From Ricinus communis (lineage: Eukaryota > Streptophyta > Magnoliopsida > Malpighiales > Euphorbiaceae): a stretch of 64,000 bases of DNA. The stretch covers positions 20,154,802 through 20,218,801 of the forward strand of contig NC_063258.1 in assembly GCF_019578655.1 (NCBI RefSeq), read 5' to 3'. Under the pieces are notes generated by a model. That model saw only the letters and a program-made list of their open reading frames with translations, was not told the DNA's origin and did no database searches. Both the position numbers and the translations under genes were made by a program. Positions 59,746-64,000 of this stretch are shown here, piece by piece (the first letter of the stretch is position 1; every line of letters begins with the position of its first letter).

Positions 59746-60287
59746 TAGATTCCAATAAACAGAGAGGGTACTTGAAGGCCAACAAGCCTCGATTGAGAAC
59801 ATAGAGCATCAAGTAGGCTTGATCTTCAAGTTACTAGCGGCAGAACAATGGGGAACTCCATCAAACGCTACTGAATCCGAGGAACATTTGAGCACCATCA
59901 CTTTGCGTTCAGGTGAGAATTTTTCTGGTTTATCTACTATGTTTGATGATGATGTTTCTGTGCAGGATGATTTCTTGAACATGGAGATGGAACCAGAAAA
60001 GGAAGAGGCGAACATGATTCCTCTGAAAGACTATCAACAGGAATGTACAGGTGATGATGTCGAGTTGCAGTTACAGGAATTTTTGGTGGATTTTCCACAA
60101 GTCCCTTCGATGATGGAAGATGAGCACGAGTTATCCAATGAAGAAGTCTTGGAGGAGCTCGAGTTTCTTCTAGCAAGTGAACCAAGCCAAGGACTGGAGA
60201 GAACCATCGAGATTCCTGAAGAAATTGCCCAGTCGTCGATCCTTCCAATTGGTGAAACTCCAGCTTTCAAATTGGAAGAGCCCCTAT
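59746..60287 (+). pseudogene. Truncated gag-like ORF of element F
   Basis: A 156-residue frame (from 59819) stays open through TLRSGENFSGLSTMF, MEMEPEKEEANMIPLKDYQ and DEHELSNEEVLEELEFLLA. It is the best preserved copy of the family-A gag-spacer fusion and shows Gln codons at 59963, 60038, 60068 and 60098 where element 1 has stops. It ends at a TAG at 60287; element 1 has GAG there. No enzyme domain. Confidence 0.75.
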
Positions 60288-60649
60288 AGCATCATGACTA
60301 GGTGCAAATATACGAGGAGCGAGTTTTGCCCATCATACTAGCAGCTTGCTTGATCGTCGGGAAGAGGAATTTGATGATTAGTCCTCTAAGCGAATACTTG
60401 AAGCCATTTGCTTGGAAGAAGGATGGATGGTCATCAATCCCTACTGTTTGCTTTTCATCATGAGTCCAGCTAAGAAGACTCATCACATAAAAAAGAAGCA
60501 CTTTTGGGAGGCACCCCAATTTTTATCTTAATCTCTAATATTTTAACCTTTTTCTTTTGAAACATTTTATTAGTTTTAGTTTTCATATTTTATTTAATTT
60601 TTGTTTCAGTTTCGATTTTAATTTTTTATTTTATTATTTGTAGCCACTC

Positions 60650-62082
60650 CTCTACCACAGACTAGCCAGCGCCCTAATATCCCTGATGATGCACCTCTTT
60701 TCACTCCGAAGCCATACTCAGGGCAGTATTAGTTCTTTTTCCTTTTTCATTTCTTATATTGTTTTTTCTTTTTACACTGGGGACAGTGTGTCCTTCAAGT
60801 GGGGGGTGGGTGATATTTATCCCATCTCAATTATTTGTTTATTCTTTGTGCAATTTTTTGTAAAATTTTGAAAATTTTTCACTTTGTTTCGATGCTCTTA
60901 CTGTTGACTTGCTTTTGAAATCCTGTTTATATTCATGTGATCGGGTAAAACCGATAGTGTTGAGTCTTGTGAAAGAATGTAAGTTATTTAGTTTGAGTTT
61001 AGCACTAAGTTGCTTTGGTTTATTTAATTCTATTTTGATGATTTTTGTTTGGAACCTACTCAAAAAGCACACTTGTGAGAAATTGAGCCTCAATTGTAAG
61101 CGTACTCTTTTCATGCTCTTATTTATTTCTTTTTGAGAGTGCCAATTACTATCTTCACTTTTAGACTTGCTCGGTAATGCTTATGAGGGCCATAAGGAGA
61201 GTTTAACACTTTGATATGATAGAGGCAATTAGGTTTTTCATTCTAGCCAAATAGCCTTCATTCGTTTATTGATTCTATAGATAACCCCCTTCTTTCACTT
61301 CTTTTTTATCATATTTCATTATCACTTAGTTTTATTCTGCTTTGGGTTATGATTTTGCATATGAGTTGTTTTTATTGGGAATTTATCTTGGGAAGAGCGT
61401 TGGAATCTTGTAGCAGCTTCCTTCAATCCAAAAGAAATTCACTCTATTATGTGAATGTTCTTCCTTTATTCAAAAAAAGAGAGAAAGAAAAAATAATAAG
61501 AAGAATAAAAGGGAAGGGTGATGAAACGAAAGAAAGTAAGTGAGCTAATTATTTAATTGCTTTTCGGAGTTTACATTTTGACTTGATTCCTATTTCCCAC
61601 ATTGGACTACTGTCCATTATTTACCCTTTGTGATTATTGTGGCTTGTGTGCAGGTCATTTATCTCATTGCAGAACACCATAGGTTAAACTCTTACCAAAT
61701 TTACCTACCCTTACCTAATCCCCACTACAACCCTTGTAAAGACCTCTTGACATGGTTGTTGACTCTCCATAAGTGGTAGGAGTAGGATTTAAGAGCAAGC
61801 ATATAGTAAGTAAGGCAGTATTTGATGCATTGAGCGATTTAACACTATCATTTAAACACTTTGAGTGACTTAGAGTGAATCTTGTAAGGAGTTGGTTCTG
61901 AATAATTTTGTTGAGATAGTATTTTGTGAATCAATAGCATCTTGGTTGTGATGATTGAATTGATTGCTTCGTTTCTTTTTGCTTGACTTATGCTTGTTAA
62001 GGATATGTGCAGGAGCTCTTTTGTTTGTCCGTCAGTTTAAGTGTTGTTCCTTAGTGGTTTATTTTCATTATTTTACTTTTGA
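60650..62082 (+). other. 3' non-coding region of element F
   Basis: No gene. Internal polypurine-like word CAAGTGGGGGGTG at 60796-60808 after GGGGACAGTGTGTCC, a divergent box GATCGGGTAAAACCGATAGTGTT at about 60940-60961, and the word CTTGCTCGGTAATGC near 61168, also found in C. Otherwise AT-rich and not closely similar to family A. The short hydrophobic frames inside are not supported. Confidence 0.65.
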
Positions 62083-62121
62083 TTGCTTGAGGACAAGCAA
62101 TGAGCTAAGTGTGGGGTTATT
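62083..62121 (+). promoter_or_regulatory. Hairpin plus polypurine tract, element F
   Basis: TTGCTTG/CAAGCAA stem (62083-62100), then TAAGTGTGGGGTTATT before the LTR start TGATGTGCATGG. Confidence 0.87.
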
Positions 62122-63605
62122 TGATGTGCATGGAATACACACATCTAAATGGAGTTTTTAAGGTAGAATTTATGTACATTTGGATGTGAATTGGTCCCAA
62201 CACTCACCCTATGCATTTATTTGTGTGCTTTTAGGTCCAAAAGAAGTGAAATAGTGAAAAAAGGGAAGAATTGGAGTAGAATTGGATGTCAAAGTCGCCA
62301 AAACAAGTCGAGTTTGCGCATCCCTAATTTGAACATGGCCGTGTTGGTTTTAACACTGGCCGTATTCCCAGCAGGGGCACAAAAATGGGCCGCGTTGGGT
62401 GCATTCGACAACAAAGAAAAAGAAGCGTTAAGGAGCACGACCATAGAGAGTAACACGGGCATTAGCACGGGGCCGTGTTCCAAACACGCCCATCAACACC
62501 AACCCGTGTTCCCAACACAGGAATCAACACAGGCATGTTCGCGGCGAGAGGATGAATTAATTAAAAGAAAGAGCAAGAGGAAAGAAAGAAGAATGGGGGG
62601 AGAATGTCCCAGACCCTAATTTTTCTCTCTCTAAGGGTTTTCTAAGCTGAAACCAAGGAAAGAGTAGACTTGGACCAAGGTTTTAATTGGATTCCCTTCA
62701 AAGATTGAAGATTGGGTGAGGTTCGTTGATTAGTTTCAATTTGAGCAAGAGGAACAAGAATCAATTCAATTCGAGCAAGAGCAATTGGGGCTGTTTATTC
62801 TCATCCAAGGGTGTAATCGGGTTTCTCTACCTTTACTCATTGTTGTAATTGAATTTTTGTAGGTTTTAGTAATGAACATGTTTAGCTAGATTGATTAAAT
62901 CCATTGGGATTTCTTTATTATGTTGGCTTAATGTTATATTGTTGGATTGTTTGAGTTAGTTTTGTATTCTTCTTGCTTTCAGTATTAATAAGATAATGCA
63001 TTGTTCATGAGACGTTGTGAATTATGGTGTTTAGATTGTTTTATGTGATTGAGAAGTCTATTTGGCAATTGGAATTCTGAATAGCAAGAACTGGTTAATA
63101 ATCACTTAGAGATAAGGATAATTAACTAGCCGGATTAAGAATTAACAAAGCTTAATAGAGGCGGATTAAAGCTTAATGCTAATTTAAGAATCAATCATTA
63201 AGAAGAGATTCCAACTTTAGGTTATTAGGTTTAGGAATTCTGTTATCTCGAGAGAGAAACCAAATTCAGTTAAGAATTCGTCCACGAGTAGCATAATTGG
63301 AGTCATCAATCCTTTATCTTTTGTTTGATTGCCAACTGGTTTAGGTTCCTTTTGGGTTTGATTTCTTGTCTAAGTTATTTCATTTATCCATTTACTCCTG
63401 CATCTCCCTTAGAACTTAGCTTGTAGCTATTAGTTAGTTTAGAAATTATTCATCATTCATTTTAGCTTAATATAACAAAGAACAAAGGAGTAACTCTAGG
63501 CTTTCACTTTCTCGAGGAATACGACCTTGATACTCGCCATTAGTGCTAGACTACATCAATAGGTACACTGCCTTACATTGTAGCTAACACAAATAGCAAC
63601 CATCA
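62122..63605 (+). repeat. Chimeric 3' LTR of element F (D-type first half, A-type second half)
   Basis: From 62122 to about 62870 it follows the D LTR (CATTTGGATGTGAATTGGTC, CATCCAAGGGTGTA-TCGGGTT, CTACCTTTACTCATT). From about 62875 it follows family A (GAACATGTTTAGCTAGA, CCGGATTAAGAATTAAC, CGAGAGAGAAACC, ending TAGCAACCATCA). The switch lies in or just after a shared TTGTAATTGA. GC-rich words (GGCCGTGTT, GAGAGTAACACGGGC) span about 62335-62540, and the 142-codon frame there is incidental. Confidence 0.85.
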
Positions 63606-64000
63606 ACGCTTTAACTTAACACTCCTATTTATGCTTGCCAAATAAAACCAAACCATCATATTAGACACAAACTAGAAAGAGAAACATAAAAGAAACAAAC
63701 AAAATGAGAACATAGGTTGGATTTCAGATCTGGTAAGGAAAGAAATCATAAATTCTCTGTTCTCTTCCATAGGCTAAGTGTAAGTATCAAATCGAATTGA
63801 TTTAAATGCAAGGGTAGATAGAGAACACAAAAGAAAGGAAGGACATGAGCAATAAGTCTAGGTTCACTAGTGCGAGTGTTAATAATTCCGCAAATTTCTT
63901 ATAAGAACCATAACTTGATTTCCCTTAAGGTAGAAAACTTATATAATATGCTCACTAGCATCAAGTATTCGATTGCATGCAGGTTTTATAGTGCAAAAGT
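63606..64000 (-). repeat. U repeat, inverted, running off the window
   Basis: Minus-strand U words in the expected order: AACACTC, AAATAAAACCAAACC, TCTTCCATAGGCTAAG, AGGACATGAGCAATAAG, ATATGCTCACTAGC, ATAGTGCAAAAG. It abuts the F LTR at its internal GCGTTT-like position, not at the position where the left U flank of element D breaks. Confidence 0.8.

Larger units (their letters stand above)
59746..63605 (+). mobile_element. Element F: 3' part of a mosaic, non-autonomous Athila-like element
   Basis: Left part 59746-60640 is family-A internal sequence (about as 24866-25760). From 60650 the 3' region differs from family A. The 3' LTR joins a D-type first half to an A-type second half. The 5' LTR, PBS and gag start are missing at the junction with E. 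No target duplication could be tested. Confidence 0.75.

Noticed and set aside
62191..62619. 142-codon plus-strand frame
   Set aside because: It lies in the U3 of the chimeric LTR of F; the related D LTR has no such frame.
19335..63605. One giant element with D as 5' end and F as 3' end
   Set aside because: The two LTRs agree only in their first half, internal regions are of different type and no target duplication matches.

Overview
This window is intergenic plant DNA made almost entirely of old, nested LTR retrotransposons. No host protein gene, rRNA, tRNA or CRISPR array could be supported. The organism is a flowering plant, probably a eudicot. The evidence is several Ty3/gypsy elements of the Athila type: primer-binding sites match the 3' end of plant tRNA-Asp, gags carry a CCHC knuckle and a TLRSG motif, pols run protease-RT-RNase H-integrase, and an ATHILA ORF-1-like reading frame sits between pol and the 3' LTR. 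The species cannot be told from the sequence. Dense nesting and heavy decay suggest a pericentromeric or other heterochromatic location.

Layout. 1-4.4 kb: 3' part of Athila-like element I (+). 4.4-6.3 kb: putative long LTR of another gypsy type (-). 6.3-19.3 kb: mosaic of a non-coding repeat unit U in both orientations, including a direct tandem array with a period near 1.0 kb at 14.7-17.8 kb, broken by fragments of a second LTR element H. 19.3-22.4 kb: 5' LTR, PBS and gag of element D (+). 22.4-44.6 kb: element C (+), whose gag-pol middle lies inverted (called B) and which holds two non-autonomous family-A elements: element 1 (+, 22.8-28.9 kb) in its leader and element 2 (-, 31.5-37.7 kb) in its RT. 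44.6-45.8 kb: unassigned sequence plus an H fragment. 45.8-47.7 kb: LTR, PBS and gag start of element G (+). 47.7-59.7 kb: element E (-), the best preserved gag-pol-ORF1 copy, inserted in the G gag and itself carrying a family-A solo LTR. 59.7-63.6 kb: element F (+), a mosaic whose 3' LTR joins a D-type 5' half to an A-type 3' half. 63.6-64.0 kb: U repeat again.

How the parts relate. Autonomous Athila elements (C/B, D, E, and probably G and I) encode or once encoded gag, protease, RT, RNase H, integrase and ORF-1. Family A keeps LTRs, PBS, PPT, a gag remnant and a conserved 3' non-coding region but no enzymes, so it must have been mobilised in trans. All the recognisable 3' ends share a hairpin-plus-polypurine signal, and a second copy of that polypurine motif lies 0.9-1.5 kb upstream. 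The most interesting observations are the recombinant LTR of F, the internal inversion in C, the duplicated polypurine motif, and LTR-like GC-rich palindromic modules repeated in the pol-ORF1 spacer. No wholly new biological system was found; all identities come from reading motifs by eye.
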